From positions 512,001 through 576,000 of the forward strand of contig NZ_CP106877.1 in assembly GCF_026547205.1 (NCBI RefSeq): a stretch of 64,000 bases of DNA, in the 5' to 3' direction. Position 1 is the stretch's first letter, and every line of letters begins with the position of its first letter. Under the pieces are notes generated by a model. It did not search any database. It saw only the letters and a list, made by a program, of their open reading frames with translations, and was not told the origin of the DNA. Origin of the DNA: Fervidibacillus halotolerans (GTDB taxonomy: Bacteria > Bacillota > Bacilli > Bacillales > Caldibacillaceae). The position numbers were made by a program, and so were the translations under genes. Below are positions 54,613 to 64,000 of this stretch, in pieces.

Positions 54613-54714
54613 AAAAATGATAGAGCCCTAATTTATTAAAATTGAATAATCAATGGTGATTGTTTCCTTTCAAGTGAAACTAATCTACTAGAAAGCCTAT
54701 TTTTCTATCGATTG

Positions 54715-56409
54715 CTATACTTTAAACGTGCCAATTAATTGATTTAAATTGTTTGAGTAATCTTCCAGTCCTTTTAACACATTATCAATTTCCTTTAGCA
54801 AGTTCCATTGTTTTTCCGATGCAATGGATATATTTTGTGCATAATCGTTCGTTTTGTTTGCAATGGATGCCGTTTCGTTAGCTGAAACAGAGACCTGTTC
54901 GGTTACGGCAGATATTTGTTGGGAGGACGAAGTAATTTCACCGATATACGTATTGATCTCACCCATCGATTGTTTTAAATCGGTAAATAGTTTTTCTAAA
55001 GACCGAACGTTTCGAACCCCATTTTTGACGGTTTCGTTCGTTTTTACCATCTCTTCCGCTGCATGGAATGTGTCCTTTTGAATAATAAGGACCGTTTCAT
55101 CAATTTGTTTTGTGAAGTTTGCCGTTTGCTCAGCAAGTTTACGAATCTCCTGTGCAACGACAGCAAATCCTTTTCCTGAGTCACCTGCTCTAGCTGCTTC
55201 GATTGCAGCATTTAAAGAGAGTAAATTCGTCTGTTCCGAAATTTCATGAATCATTTGTGTCATTTTTCCGATTTCCTTCGATTTTTCACTTAAGGATTGG
55301 ACTCGTTCGGCAGATTTTTCAATTTGTTCATGAATGTTGTTCATTTCTTCTACCGTTTTCAACATTTGGGTATTTCCTGCATTCGTTTTTTCAGTGACAA
55401 GATTCGTTTGATTTAATGTATCTGTCGTTCGTTGTGCAATGGTAGCCATTTCCTTTGATGCCTCTTGAACGGCTGAAGCACTTTCTTCAGAAAGCAATCT
55501 TTGTTGTTGGGCCCGGTCAGCCATTTCCACGATTGACTGATTGATCGATTCGGTAAAAGTGGTGAATTCTTCGATATCCTTTGAAAGTTTATCCGATGCT
55601 GCTTTTAAGTCATTGGCATTCCGTTTCACCGTATGTACGATACTTTGTAAACTTCGTAGAAATTTGTTGAACCAAAATACTAATTCACCTAGTTCGCTAT
55701 TCCGATTTTTAATTTGAATTTCCTTCGTTAAGTCTCCTTTTCCCGCAGCAATTTCTTTAAACTGACGAATCATCTGTCGCATGGGGATTAAAATTGAACG
55801 CATTAAAAAGATGGTAAAACTAATTGCTAAAGTAATAATAATAATCGCTGTAAGGATTTGGATTAGTTCCATCCGATTTTGTAAGGAGACTAAGTTGTTT
55901 CTTTCGTTCTCCACTTCCTGTTGAACAACTTTGACCATCGAATCGATGACCGGCTCGATTTTCGTTTCGTAAATCGTTCGTTGATCATATAAATGTTTTG
56001 CTTTCGCCCGCTTTTCATCGCCTTCATCGTAAAGTGCCATCGATTCTTCATGCAACTGTAAATATTGTTGGAAATATGTATCGAATTGTTGAAGGAATTC
56101 ATATAACTGTTCTGTTTTTGCTCGACTTTGCAAAGAGGAAACGATCCGTTGCACGTCTTCGGTCTTTCGCTCAATTTCCTTCGTGTAATTCTCATTTCCC
56201 GTTAGTAATAATGCTCGCTCCTCCTTTGATATCCCGGTTAGCTGAAGTTGGAGGCTTTCCAAATCCCGTTGAAATTCCAATAATTCAATAAAGGATTCAT
56301 TTTTCTTTAATTGATGATTTTGGATAAAAATAGATAAGCCACCGATCATCACCATGCCTATGACCATAAATATTAATAAAAACGTTAATCGACGTTTAAT
56401 TGTCATCAT
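54715..56409 (-). CDS. Methyl-accepting chemotaxis protein
   Basis: 564 residues from ATG 56409, with GAGGTG 8 bases before it. The first membrane helix is at ~9-28 ([19 protein letters not shown]), a four-helix extracellular sensor follows, and the second helix is near 182-204 ([19 protein letters not shown]). HAMP then leads to a cytoplasmic coiled coil with the invariant hairpin [20 protein letters not shown] and [14 protein letters not shown]. It signals to CheA/CheW and needs methylation for adaptation. Its ligand is unknown; the place beside maltodextrin genes is only suggestive. Confidence 0.9.
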   Translation of the reverse strand: MMTIKRRLTFLLIFMVIGMVMIGGLSIFIQNHQLKKNESFIELLEFQRDLESLQLQLTGISKEERALLLTGNENYTKEIERKTEDVQRIVSSLQSRAKTEQLYEFLQQFDTYFQQYLQLHEESMALYDEGDEKRAKAKHLYDQRTIYETKIEPVIDSMVKVVQQEVENERNNLVSLQNRMELIQILTAIIIITLAISFTIFLMRSILIPMRQMIRQFKEIAAGKGDLTKEIQIKNRNSELGELVFWFNKFLRSLQSIVHTVKRNANDLKAASDKLSKDIEEFTTFTESINQSIVEMADRAQQQRLLSEESASAVQEASKEMATIAQRTTDTLNQTNLVTEKTNAGNTQMLKTVEEMNNIHEQIEKSAERVQSLSEKSKEIGKMTQMIHEISEQTNLLSLNAAIEAARAGDSGKGFAVVAQEIRKLAEQTANFTKQIDETVLIIQKDTFHAAEEMVKTNETVKNGVRNVRSLEKLFTDLKQSMGEINTYIGEITSSSQQISAVTEQVSVSANETASIANKTNDYAQNISIASEKQWNLLKEIDNVLKGLEDYSNNLNQLIGTFKV

Positions 56410-56450
56410 CGTCAACACCTCGAATGTGAATAAGAATCGGTAAAATGGAA

Positions 56451-56489
56451 GAAACCAAAATACAAAAGATTGGATTGTATTTTGGTTTC
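56451..56489. other. 15-bp perfect hairpin upstream of the chemoreceptor
   Basis: GAAACCAAAATACAA / TTGTATTTTGGTTTC with a 9-base loop. It lies 42 bases before the chemoreceptor start and 70 bases after the cyclomaltodextrinase stop, on their shared strand, with only a weak T-tail. It may end the upstream transcript or sit in the chemoreceptor leader. Confidence 0.6.
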
Positions 56490-56558
56490 GCTCTTTCTAT
56501 ATAAAAGGGGGAATAGATGTGAACAAAATTGAAAATTTATGAAATTGATATGGATTCT

Positions 56559-58388
<1,830 letters not shown>

Positions 58389-58392
<4 letters not shown>

Positions 58393-58402
58393 TCGTTTTC
58401 AT
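58389..58402. promoter_or_regulatory. LacI-family operator site 2
   Basis: CAATCGTTTTCATTA at 58390-58404 is identical to site 3 at 58471-58485. It overlaps the -35 of the minus-strand promoter. Confidence 0.5.
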
Positions 58403-58426
58403 TACTTTTTTTGTAAAAATTTATGC

Positions 58427-58455
58427 TTGATTTTTTATTTTGAGCGTTTTATAAT
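58427..58455 (+). promoter_or_regulatory. Promoter of the malE operon
   Basis: TTGATT at 58427-58432, a 17-base spacer and TATAAT at 58450-58455. Confidence 0.75.
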
Positions 58456-58468
58456 TAAATTCGAAAAG

Positions 58469-58482
58469 TGCAATCGTTTTCA
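58469..58482. promoter_or_regulatory. LacI-family operator site 3
   Basis: TGCAATCGTTTTCA, just downstream of the malE promoter start point. Confidence 0.6.
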
Positions 58483-58527
58483 TTAGAGGCTTGAAATTTT
58501 AACTTTAATTATTTTTTTAACATCTAA

Positions 58528-58541
58528 TGCAAACGTTTGTA
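58528..58541. promoter_or_regulatory. LacI-family operator site 4
   Basis: TGCAAACGTTTGTA, a near-perfect palindrome in the malE leader, 30 bases before the start codon. Confidence 0.6.
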
Positions 58542-58570
58542 CAAATTTTAATAAAAAGGAGTAGGGGAAA

Positions 58571-59851
58571 ATGAAAAAAGCTCTATCCGTATTTCTCGTC
58601 TTTCTTTTAATGGTAGGAATTCTTTCTGGTTGTGGTCCAGACCGTGATTCGGAATCGAAAACGGGAGATGACCAAAACACGAATAACTCTGGAGAAGAAG
58701 TAGAAAAACCGGACAAGCTCGTCGTTTGGGTAAACGATGAAGAAAAGCAGAAGGAAGCATTGGAACAAATTTTTAATAAGTACACAGAAGAAACTGGAAT
58801 TGAAATTGAAATGGTTGAAGTGAGTATGCTAGATCAAATACAAAACCTGTCGTTGGATGGTCCAGCAGGTAAAGGTCCAGATGTGTTTTTCCAACCCCAT
58901 GACCGAATCGGAGATATCGTTTTACAAGGTTTAGCTGATCCGATCGATTTAGGGGATGAGAAAGAAGACTATTCAGAAACGGCTATTTCAGCTGTCACTT
59001 ATGATGGAGAAACGTACGGTGCCCCCCTTGTTGTGGAAACATACGGAATGTTTTATAACAAAGATCGGGTAAGCGAAGCACCGAAAACCTTTGAAGAATT
59101 ACAAAAAATCGCTGATGAGCAAACGAATGCTTCCAACGAAGAATATGGATTTTTAATGGAAGCTGCAAACTTGTATTTTATATGGCCCTTTTTCGCTTCA
59201 AACGGTGCCTATATCTTTAAACGGGGAGATGACGGCTCTTACGATACAAACGATATCGGTTTAGCCAATGAAGGAGCGAAAAAAGCCGGAGAAATTATTC
59301 GAAATTGGTTTGATAAAGGTCAAATTCCGGTCGGTATAACTCCTGATATTATGAACGGATTGTTTAAAGATGGAAAGGTTAGTGTTGTCATTAACGGACC
59401 TTGGATGGCTCGTGAATATCAAGATGCTTTAGGAGATAAATTAGGCATTTCGATTTTACCTGAAATTGATGGTAACGTTGGAAAATCCTTCGTTGGTGTA
59501 AAATCTTGGATGCTATCCGCTTATTCGGAAAATAAAGAATGGGCCGTTGACTTTATGAAGTTTATTACAAATAAAGAGAATTCCTTAACGTACTTTGAAA
59601 TAGCTGGAGAAATGCCTGCTAACGAAGCTGCTCTTACTGACCCGTTAGTAACGGACGATCCGATTGTTGGTGCCTTTGCAGAACAAGTTCAATATGGTGA
59701 ACCGATGCCGAGCGTTCCAGAAATGCAACAAGTTTGGGAACCTGCGAATAAAGCATTAGAACTTTTGTCAAAAGGTGAAGATACAGGAGTATTAGATGAA
59801 GCAGTAGATCAAATTAAGGCTAATATTATCGCCAGCGGTGGCGGACAGTAA
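58571..59851 (+). CDS. malE: MalE/MdxE, maltodextrin-binding lipoprotein
   Basis: 426 residues, with AAAAGGAG before ATG 58571. The signal ends in LSGC with lipidated Cys21, then an acidic/Asn-rich linker. The solute-binding domain is MalE-like: KLVVWVNDEEKQKEALEQIF, GPAGKGPDVFFQPHDRIGDI, APLVVETYGMFYNKD and VVINGPWMAREYQ. It captures maltose or longer maltodextrins outside the membrane and delivers them to MalFG. First gene of the operon; a stable hairpin follows it. Confidence 0.9.
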   Translation: MKKALSVFLVFLLMVGILSGCGPDRDSESKTGDDQNTNNSGEEVEKPDKLVVWVNDEEKQKEALEQIFNKYTEETGIEIEMVEVSMLDQIQNLSLDGPAGKGPDVFFQPHDRIGDIVLQGLADPIDLGDEKEDYSETAISAVTYDGETYGAPLVVETYGMFYNKDRVSEAPKTFEELQKIADEQTNASNEEYGFLMEAANLYFIWPFFASNGAYIFKRGDDGSYDTNDIGLANEGAKKAGEIIRNWFDKGQIPVGITPDIMNGLFKDGKVSVVINGPWMAREYQDALGDKLGISILPEIDGNVGKSFVGVKSWMLSAYSENKEWAVDFMKFITNKENSLTYFEIAGEMPANEAALTDPLVTDDPIVGAFAEQVQYGEPMPSVPEMQQVWEPANKALELLSKGEDTGVLDEAVDQIKANIIASGGGQ

Positions 59852-59859
59852 GCGGAATG

Positions 59860-59886
59860 GGTGGATAGGAACGTTTCCTATCCACC
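59860..59886 (+). promoter_or_regulatory. Perfect hairpin between malE and malF
   Basis: GGTGGATAGGAA / TTCCTATCCACC, 12 bp perfect with a CGT loop, and no T-run after it. It begins 8 bases after the malE stop. Such hairpins protect upstream mRNA from 3' decay, allowing binding protein to be made in excess of permease. Confidence 0.7.
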
Positions 59887-59911
59887 GTATTCCTTAATGG
59901 GAGGGATTTAT

Positions 59912-61210
59912 ATGTCGAAGGTAAAAAATGAAACTCGAGACAAAAGTAGACATAACCCAAAACTTGCGATGATTTTATCCATTTTGTATGCCGGGCTTGG
60001 ACAGTTGTACAATCGACGTTACGGAAAAGCAGCTGTGCTAATCATCGTCGAAACTGCCTATTTAATTGCCTTTGCTGATTATATGAATATCGGATTTTGG
60101 GGACTTGTTACTTTAGGCGAGATTCCAATGGTCGATCATTCGATTTTTCTACTTATTCAAGGACTAATTTCTGTTTTATTACTCGCTTTTGGATTGACGG
60201 TTTATATTATTAACGTACGTGATGCGTATAAAGAAGCGACGGAAATACGGAATGGGAAAAAACGGCCGTCCTGGAGTGAAGCTCTACGCCATGCTTGGGA
60301 TACGGGCTTTCCATATATATTCATCACCCCCGGTGTCGTCATGCTTATGTTCGTCACCTTTCTTCCAATTATGTTTATGATTGCCCTAGCCTTTACAAAC
60401 TACAACCAATACAATTCCCCACCGAGGAAACTGTTGGATTGGGTCGGCTTTGAAAACTTTGTTAACTTAGTCAAGATCGATATTTGGTCGGATACGCTGT
60501 TTAGTGTTTTGGCTTGGACATTAATATGGACGCTCGTAGCAACAACGTTACAAATTGCATTAGGCTTATTCCTTGCCCTACTTGTAAATGATCCCCGTAT
60601 TAAAGGAAAAAGAATTATTCGGACGATTTTAATTTTACCTTGGGCGGTTCCTGCTTTTGTAACGATCTTAATATTTTCAGCGATGTTTAATGATCAATTT
60701 GGCGCAATTAATAAGGATATCCTCTCCATATTTGGATTGTCCTTCCCGTGGTTAACGGATCCTTTTTACACTAAAATTGCATTAATTATGATTCAAACGT
60801 GGTTAGGTTTTCCCTTTGTCTTTGCGTTGTTTACTGGCGTTTTACAAAGTATTTCAAAAGACTGGTATGAAGCCGCTGAAGTGGATGGGGGAAATCGTTG
60901 GCAAAAATTTCAATATATTACGTTACCGCATATTTTATATGCAACTGCACCCCTTTTAATTATGCAATATACTGGAAACTTCAATAATTTCAATATCATC
61001 TATTTGTTTAATCAAGGGGGTCCAGCCGTTCGTGGGCAAAATGCTGGAGGAACGGATATTTTAATTTCTTGGGTTTATAAATTAACTTTTGAAACGAATA
61101 ACTACAATATGGCAGCGGCTATTTCGATTATTATCGGTCTCATTGTGATCGGGTTTGCCTTTTTCCAATTCAGACGGACGCGATCCTTTAAAGAGGAGGG
61201 GAATATCTAA
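59912..61210 (+). CDS. malF: MalF/MdxF, maltodextrin permease subunit
   Basis: 432 residues from ATG 59912, with GGGAGGG upstream; the frame opens earlier at 59861 inside the hairpin, without a site. Two N-terminal helices (~30-100, AVLIIVETAYLIAFADY) are followed by the six-helix permease core starting with VVMLMFVTFLPIMFMIALAF. The EAA loop is SISKDWYEAAEVDGGNRWQK near residue 330, which contacts the ATPase. Its end overlaps malG by one base (TAATG). Confidence 0.9.
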   Translation: MSKVKNETRDKSRHNPKLAMILSILYAGLGQLYNRRYGKAAVLIIVETAYLIAFADYMNIGFWGLVTLGEIPMVDHSIFLLIQGLISVLLLAFGLTVYIINVRDAYKEATEIRNGKKRPSWSEALRHAWDTGFPYIFITPGVVMLMFVTFLPIMFMIALAFTNYNQYNSPPRKLLDWVGFENFVNLVKIDIWSDTLFSVLAWTLIWTLVATTLQIALGLFLALLVNDPRIKGKRIIRTILILPWAVPAFVTILIFSAMFNDQFGAINKDILSIFGLSFPWLTDPFYTKIALIMIQTWLGFPFVFALFTGVLQSISKDWYEAAEVDGGNRWQKFQYITLPHILYATAPLLIMQYTGNFNNFNIIYLFNQGGPAVRGQNAGGTDILISWVYKLTFETNNYNMAAAISIIIGLIVIGFAFFQFRRTRSFKEEGNI

Positions 61211-62052
61211 TGTCTAGAAAAACGAAATCACGGATCGAAGTGACCCTAATTTATCTATTTCTCACTTTTATGGCAGTCGTAATCTTTTATCCACTACTTT
61301 GGACGATCGGTTTATCACTTAATCCGGGGACAAGTTTGTATTCATCTTCCATGATTCCTGAAAATTGGTCGCTGGAACATTATAAATGGTTATTTACAAG
61401 TCCAGATAGTGATTATTTGCTTTGGTATAAAAATAGTTTGATCGTGGCGTTTGCCAATTCCTTTTTTTCTGTTATTTTAACAGCATTGATTGCTTATGCC
61501 TTTTCTCGATATAATTTCATAGGTCGAAAATGGGGACTGTATTCTTTCCTACTTTTACAAATGTTCCCATCTTTAATGTCGATGGTTGCATTATACATTT
61601 TATTGAATTCTTTAAATTTACTTAACACATTAACGGGATTAATCCTCGTTTATGTCGGTGGACAAATTCCATTTAATGCTTGGCTTGTTAAAGGATATTT
61701 TGATACGATTCCTCGGGAACTGGATGAAGCGGCAAGAATCGACGGTGCGGGTCATTTAGGGGTATTCTTTAAAATTATGCTACCTCTTGCTACACCTATT
61801 TTATCCGTTGTCGCTCTGTTTAACTTTATGGCACCATTTACCGATTTCCTTTTGCCAAGTATCATTATTCGGAATCCGGAAAAATATACGTTGGCTGTCG
61901 GTTTATTCAATTTTATTAATGACCAATTCGCTAACAATTTCACCCGATTTGCTGCAGGTTCCATTTTAATCGCTGTACCAATCGCCATCGTATTTTTATA
62001 TTTGCAACGGTATTTGATCACAGGGCTTACGGCAGGTGGAACAAAGGGTTAA
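61210..62052 (+). CDS. malG: MalG/MdxG, maltodextrin permease subunit
   Basis: 280 residues, overlapping malF by one base, with GAGGAGGGG upstream. Six membrane helices; the EAA motif is TIPRELDEAARIDGAGHLG near residue 165. With MalF it forms the channel. No malK-type ATPase is in the window; in B. subtilis the shared ATPase MsmX energises MdxFG, so a remote ATPase is expected. Confidence 0.9.
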   Translation: MSRKTKSRIEVTLIYLFLTFMAVVIFYPLLWTIGLSLNPGTSLYSSSMIPENWSLEHYKWLFTSPDSDYLLWYKNSLIVAFANSFFSVILTALIAYAFSRYNFIGRKWGLYSFLLLQMFPSLMSMVALYILLNSLNLLNTLTGLILVYVGGQIPFNAWLVKGYFDTIPRELDEAARIDGAGHLGVFFKIMLPLATPILSVVALFNFMAPFTDFLLPSIIIRNPEKYTLAVGLFNFINDQFANNFTRFAAGSILIAVPIAIVFLYLQRYLITGLTAGGTKG

Positions 62053-62073
62053 GATGCGGAAGGAGGACTGGAG

Positions 62074-63609
62074 ATGAAAAAATTCTTTTTTGCGGTCATT
62101 TTCCTATTTTCATTCCTTTTGAATACGACCGTGTGGGCAGCTCCTTCTTTGGAAAGACAGTGGCGGGATGAAACGATCTATTTTATCCTAATCGACCGCT
62201 TTAACAACGGTGATGAATCCAATGATTATCATGTCGATCCTTCCGATCCGTTGGCATATCATGGCGGTGATTTTCAAGGCATTATCGACCGGTTGGATTA
62301 TTTAAAGAATTTAGGTTTCACCGCCCTTTGGTTGACTCCGGTTTTTGATAACTCTGATAAAGGATATCATGGGTATTGGATTCGGGATTTTTATAATACG
62401 GAAGAACATTTCGGTACCATTGACGATTTGAAAAGATTGGTGGAGGAAGCCCATAAACGGGATATGAAAATAATTTTGGATTTCGTCGTCAATCATACAT
62501 CACCAGATCATCCTTGGGTAACGGATCCGGAAAAAAAGAACTGGTTCCATGAAAAGAAGGAAATTTTCGATTGGAAGAACCAGGAACAGTTAGAAAATGG
62601 ATGGATATTTGGGCTTCCCGATTTGGCCCAAGAAAATCCAGAGGTGAAGCAATATTTGATTGACGTGGCGAAATGGTGGATTACGGAAACGGATATCGAT
62701 GGCTATCGACTCGATACGGTGAAACATGTGCCGATCGATTTTTGGAAAGATTTTTCGAAGGAAGTAAAATCGGTAAAAGAGGATTTCTATTTATTAGGAG
62801 AAGTGCTAGATTATGATCCGAACTATATTCACGAATACTTCGATGCGGGAATCGACGGTTTTGTTGATTACCCCCTTTATGATCGGATACGAACGGCCTT
62901 TTCTAAACCTGGGAATTTATCGAGAGTAATCGACCTTTTAGAGTACAATGAAGAACTGTATGAACATCCGGAACTGATGGGACAATTTATCGATAATCAC
63001 GATACTCCCCGATTTACGAGGGAAATATTACAGGCAAATGAAAAACCTGAAATTCGTTGGAAATTAGCGCTTACCTTTATGTATACGACACCAGGAATTC
63101 CGATCATTTATTATGGAACGGAAATTGCCCTAGACGGGGGAGGAGATCCGGATAACCGACGTTTGATGGATTTTGAAAAACAAAGTGATTTAACGGACTA
63201 TATTAGCAAATTAGGTGAAATTAGAAATGAAAATCGATCATTTACTCGCGGGGATATAACATTTCTTTATAACTCAAATGGAATGGTCGTATATAAGAGG
63301 GAATACGAACATGAAACGACAATTGTCGCCTTAAACAACACGGATCAACCCCAGGAATTATCCCTTTCTGAACAAGATATTGGAAAAGATGTCGTGTTAA
63401 ATGAATTGACTGGGAATGGTGAAACGATCCATAACCAAAATGGTTCGTATATTTTTAAACTCGATGGGGAAACCAGTACGATTTATCGGATGGAAGAAAA
63501 TGAACGGGAACATGTATCGGGAATATCTTTCCTTTTCATTTTCCTTGCAATTTTAGCAGTGATTAGTATTTTTTATCTTTTCAGACATAAAAGGGTTATC
63601 GAAAAGTAA
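62074..63609 (+). CDS. Membrane-anchored alpha-amylase (GH13)
   Basis: 511 residues, with AAGGAGGACTGGAG before ATG 62074. A signal peptide (KKFFFAVIFLFSFLLNTTVW, cut near AA-P) and a C-terminal helix (FLFIFLAILAVISIFYLF) with basic tail HKRVIEK anchor it outside the cell. The barrel has GFTALWLTPVFDN, ILDFVVNHTS, catalytic Asp214 (DGYRLDT), Glu243 (LLGEVLD) and Asp310 (DNHDTPRF). It should cut starch or dextrins at the surface for MalEFG. A 21-base gap from malG puts it in the operon. Confidence 0.9.
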   Translation: MKKFFFAVIFLFSFLLNTTVWAAPSLERQWRDETIYFILIDRFNNGDESNDYHVDPSDPLAYHGGDFQGIIDRLDYLKNLGFTALWLTPVFDNSDKGYHGYWIRDFYNTEEHFGTIDDLKRLVEEAHKRDMKIILDFVVNHTSPDHPWVTDPEKKNWFHEKKEIFDWKNQEQLENGWIFGLPDLAQENPEVKQYLIDVAKWWITETDIDGYRLDTVKHVPIDFWKDFSKEVKSVKEDFYLLGEVLDYDPNYIHEYFDAGIDGFVDYPLYDRIRTAFSKPGNLSRVIDLLEYNEELYEHPELMGQFIDNHDTPRFTREILQANEKPEIRWKLALTFMYTTPGIPIIYYGTEIALDGGGDPDNRRLMDFEKQSDLTDYISKLGEIRNENRSFTRGDITFLYNSNGMVVYKREYEHETTIVALNNTDQPQELSLSEQDIGKDVVLNELTGNGETIHNQNGSYIFKLDGETSTIYRMEENEREHVSGISFLFIFLAILAVISIFYLFRHKRVIEK

Positions 63610-63693
63610 TAAGAACGTAGTAAGTGAGTGAATGACTTACTGGAAATAGATGCACGATTTTCGTCTCACCCTTTTGAACAGGAGGAATTTGCG

Positions 63694-64000
63694 ATGGGTT
63701 ATTTACGACTATTTGAAATTGATGAATGGAAAATAAGAACGAAACAACTTAGCAAAGAACATAAACGATTGCAAGAAAGTCTCATAAGTATCGGAAATGG
63801 CTATATGGGAATGCGGGGGAATTTTGAAGAGGATTATTCCGGTGATCACCATCAAGGAGTTTATATTGCAGGCGTTTGGTTCCCAGATAAAACGAGGGTT
63901 GGCTGGTGGAAAAACGGGTATCCTGAATATTTCGGAAAAGTGATTAATACGGTTAATTTTTTAAAAACAAATATTTATATAAATGGCGAAAAAGTCGATT
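63694..64000 (+). CDS. mdxK: GH65 maltose phosphorylase, 3' part outside window
   Basis: 102 codons are visible from ATG 63694, with AGGAGG 8 bases before it; the reading frame is open to the window end. I translated it by hand: [20 protein letters not shown], then [40 protein letters not shown] and [17 protein letters not shown]. This is nearly identical to the N-terminus of B. subtilis maltose phosphorylase (YvdK). The enzyme splits maltose with phosphate to glucose and glucose-1-phosphate. Probably the last visible gene of the malE operon; no terminator stands between it and the amylase. Confidence 0.85.
   Translation, partial: MGYLRLFEIDEWKIRTKQLSKEHKRLQESLISIGNGYMGMRGNFEEDYSGDHHQGVYIAGVWFPDKTRVGWWKNGYPEYFGKVINTVNFLKTNIYINGEKVD

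Larger units (their letters stand above)
54361..54714. other. Intergenic between GGDEF-EAL and chemoreceptor genes
   Basis: 354 bases holding two terminators and a degenerate repeat copy; no gene seen. Confidence 0.5.

Overview
The window is chromosomal DNA of a low-GC, endospore-forming member of the Bacillaceae. Gene content and order follow the yhe-yha-yhf-yhj-yis part of the Bacillus subtilis chromosome: yheC/D-like, yheB, yheA, yhaX, yhaQP, yhaONM, yhaL, prsA, yhaJ, yhaI, hpr, trpP, hit, ecsAB, yhaA, hmoB, hemEH, yhfH, yhfI, lplJ, yhfN, an IDEAL-domain gene, comK, yhjD-like, yhjE, addBA, gerPF-PA and yisL. Spore genes (gerP, the YheC/D-like coat protein, yhaL, yhaX) show a sporulating host, and comK and addAB imply competence and recombination functions. 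I see no rRNA, tRNA, CRISPR array, insertion sequence or prophage.

Layout. 1-8 kb: end of a possible PucR-like regulator, a CstR-type persulfide sensor, spore and housekeeping genes, and a yjlC-ndh respiratory operon. 8-17 kb: a NatAB-like exporter (yhaQP), then yhaO-yhaN-yhaM, a Mre11/Rad50-like nuclease pair with an exoribonuclease, and a headless EIIA-Glc remnant. 17-26 kb: protein export and regulation (prsA, hpr, ecsAB), tryptophan uptake (trpP, with a TRAP-type triplet array over its ribosome site), hit and yhaA. 26-36 kb: heme synthesis (hemEH without hemY), heme degradation (hmoB), lipoate ligation, an orphan substrate-binding protein, azlCD, a membrane metalloprotease and comK. 36-51 kb: an S9 peptidase, yhjE, addBA, the six-gene gerP operon with a sigma-K-like promoter, a DUF418 protein and yisL. 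51-64 kb leaves the B. subtilis order: a FIST-PAS-GGDEF-EAL protein, a chemoreceptor, and a maltodextrin locus (intracellular cyclomaltodextrinase divergent from malE-malF-malG, anchored alpha-amylase and maltose phosphorylase).

The maltodextrin genes form one pathway. The anchored amylase trims starch outside the cell, MalEFG imports dextrins (the ATPase is not in view), cyclomaltodextrinase hydrolyses them inside, and GH65 maltose phosphorylase splits maltose. The divergent promoter region carries five LacI/CcpA-type sites, one a full match to the cre consensus.

Nothing here is clearly a wholly new system. The items most worth a second look are the membrane-hairpin YhaN in the yhaONM cluster, the TRAP site at trpP, a possible terminated minus-strand RNA upstream of hit, the operator array and intercistronic hairpin of the maltodextrin operon, the EIIA remnant, two small genes below 60 codons, and the degenerate active sites of YhaX and the GGDEF domain. 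Identifications rest on recognising families by eye; no database search was run.
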